Part shown: piece after piece, positions 13,074-13,834 of the stretch
How positions within the stretch are numbered: the first letter of the stretch is position 1
Layout of the letters: each line of letters begins with the position of its first letter
Assembly (NCBI GenBank): GCA_937881285.1
Contig: CALGEU010000059.1
Location: forward strand, 1-13,834
Source of the DNA: an uncultured Clostridia bacterium
GTDB taxonomy: Bacteria > Bacillota > Clostridia > Christensenellales > CAG-917
Direction of reading: 5' to 3'
Length of the DNA: 13,834 bases
Translations under genes and position numbers: made by a program
Notes under the pieces: generated by a model
What the model was told of the DNA's origin: nothing
Seen by the model: only the letters and a program-made list of their open reading frames with translations
Database searches by the model: none

Positions 13074-13091
13074 AAGAATAGAAGGTGAAAT

Positions 13092-13834
13092 ATGAAAAAC
13101 TCGAACATTACAAAAGAATGGGACAAAACTTTTGCAAAAAGCGATAAAGTCGAACACTCAAAAGCGACGTTTCCGACCAGATTCGGCACTACAATCGTTG
13201 CGGACGTATATAAACCGTTGAACGCGCATGGCAAACTTGCGGCTCTTGCGGTGTGCGGTCCTTTCGGCGCGGTGAAAGAACAGTCTTCGGGGCTTTATGC
13301 TCAAACTCTTGCCGAGCGCGGATTTTTGACGATAGCGTTCGACCCGTCGTTTACGGGTGAAAGCAGCGGAGAGCCGAGATACGTCACGTCGGCGGATATC
13401 AGCACGGAAGATTTTCAGGCGGCGGTCGACTATCTCGTTTGTCGTGACGACGTTGATGAAAACAAAGTCGGCATTGTGGGGATTTGCGGCTGGGGCGGAT
13501 TTGCAATAAACACCGCGTGCGTGGATACGCGCATAAAAGCGACGGTTGCCGTCACTATGTACGACATGGCGCGTTGCACTCAAAACGGATACTTCGACGC
13601 AAACGACAACGAGCAGGCACGCCACGATTTGCGCGTCAGATTGTCGAATCAACGCACGGCGGATTTCAAAAACGGCAACTATGCGCTTGCAGGCGGAGTG
13701 GTCGATCCGCTTCCCGACGACGCACCGTTTTTCGTGAAAGACTACTACGATTATTACAAAACGGCAAGGGGATATCATCCGCGTTCGCTCAATTCAAACG
13801 GCGGTTGGAACGTGACTTCGTCAATATCTTTTCT
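13092..13834 (+). CDS. Alpha/beta hydrolase with cysteine nucleophile (truncated at right edge)
   Basis: 247 residues are visible and the frame is open to the window end; homologues are usually about 300 residues, so a C-terminal part with the histidine is probably missing. The start has AAGGTG (13082-13087) four bases upstream. The core hydrolase pattern is present: strand and oxyanion region AALAVCGPFGAVKEQ, then GFLTIAFDPSFTGESSGEPR, then the nucleophile elbow GIVGICGWGGFA with C132 in the place of the usual Ser. Cys nucleophiles occur in dienelactone-hydrolase relatives and in the COG1073-type subgroup with GICGxGG that I recall from lactobacilli and clostridia. MYDMARCTQNGY follows as in that subgroup. 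No signal peptide, so cytoplasmic. It is probably co-transcribed with the flavin reductase under MerR control. Substrate unknown; ester, lactone or thioester hydrolysis is plausible. Confidence 0.9.
   Translation, partial: MKNSNITKEWDKTFAKSDKVEHSKATFPTRFGTTIVADVYKPLNAHGKLAALAVCGPFGAVKEQSSGLYAQTLAERGFLTIAFDPSFTGESSGEPRYVTSADISTEDFQAAVDYLVCRDDVDENKVGIVGICGWGGFAINTACVDTRIKATVAVTMYDMARCTQNGYFDANDNEQARHDLRVRLSNQRTADFKNGNYALAGGVVDPLPDDAPFFVKDYYDYYKTARGYHPRSLNSNGGWNVTSSISF

Noticed and set aside
1..13834. CRISPR array, transposase, phage or toxin-antitoxin genes
   Set aside because: No regularly spaced repeats, no terminal inverted repeats flanking a transposase, and no recognisable integrase, phage or toxin protein in any plausible frame.

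Overview
The window reads as chromosomal DNA of a low-to-mid G+C Firmicutes-type bacterium, most likely a gut or environmental Clostridia. This is an inference from strong AAGGAG-type ribosome sites, sigma-A promoters with extended -10 boxes, lipoproteins with short Gram-positive-style signal peptides, intrinsic terminators after nearly every unit, and gene families typical of Firmicutes (YtfP/HI0933-like flavoprotein, YegS/BmrU-like lipid kinase, YheI/YheH-like ABC pair, AdhR-like MerR regulator). Nothing here identifies a genus.

Layout. (a) 1-480, minus strand: the 5' part of an AT-rich gene of unknown function runs off the left edge. It has its own promoter and lies just beyond the 3' end and terminator of a tRNA-Arg(CCG) gene. 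(b) 592-1303, plus: a monocistronic zinc-ribbon membrane protein between a good promoter and a terminator. (c) 1418-5465, plus: a probable four-gene unit with an HI0933-family flavoprotein whose promoter predicts a leaderless mRNA, a cyclophilin, an SGNH-hydrolase lipoprotein and a lipoprotein of unknown function, closed by a terminator. (d) 5524-6924, plus: an iron-type alcohol dehydrogenase with its own promoter and a two-tier terminator. (e) 6976-10600, plus: a translationally coupled pair of ABC exporter half-transporters, one with degenerate catalytic residues and one canonical, forming a heterodimeric exporter. (f) 10691-11755, plus: a diacylglycerol/lipid-kinase-family gene with a repeat-rich upstream region. 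It converges with (g) 11900-13834: a MerR regulator on the minus strand, diverging from a flavin reductase and a right-truncated alpha/beta hydrolase. A 19-bp-spacer promoter with an internal dyad lies between them.

How the genes work together. Regions b-f look like ordinary housekeeping and envelope genes. Region g is a self-contained response module: the MerR protein has a cysteine where I remember the B. subtilis aldehyde sensor AdhR having one, its predicted operator nearly matches the AdhR-type site, and the controlled genes are a small flavoprotein reductase and a cysteine-nucleophile hydrolase. An electrophile or aldehyde response is the best inference.

I found no CRISPR array, transposase, phage gene or obviously new multi-gene system. 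The best leads are the island-like edge next to the tRNA, the leaderless flavoprotein promoter, the repeat cluster before the lipid kinase, the competing RNA structures before the exporter, and the SGNH/unknown lipoprotein pair. No gene-free stretch exceeds 300 bases.
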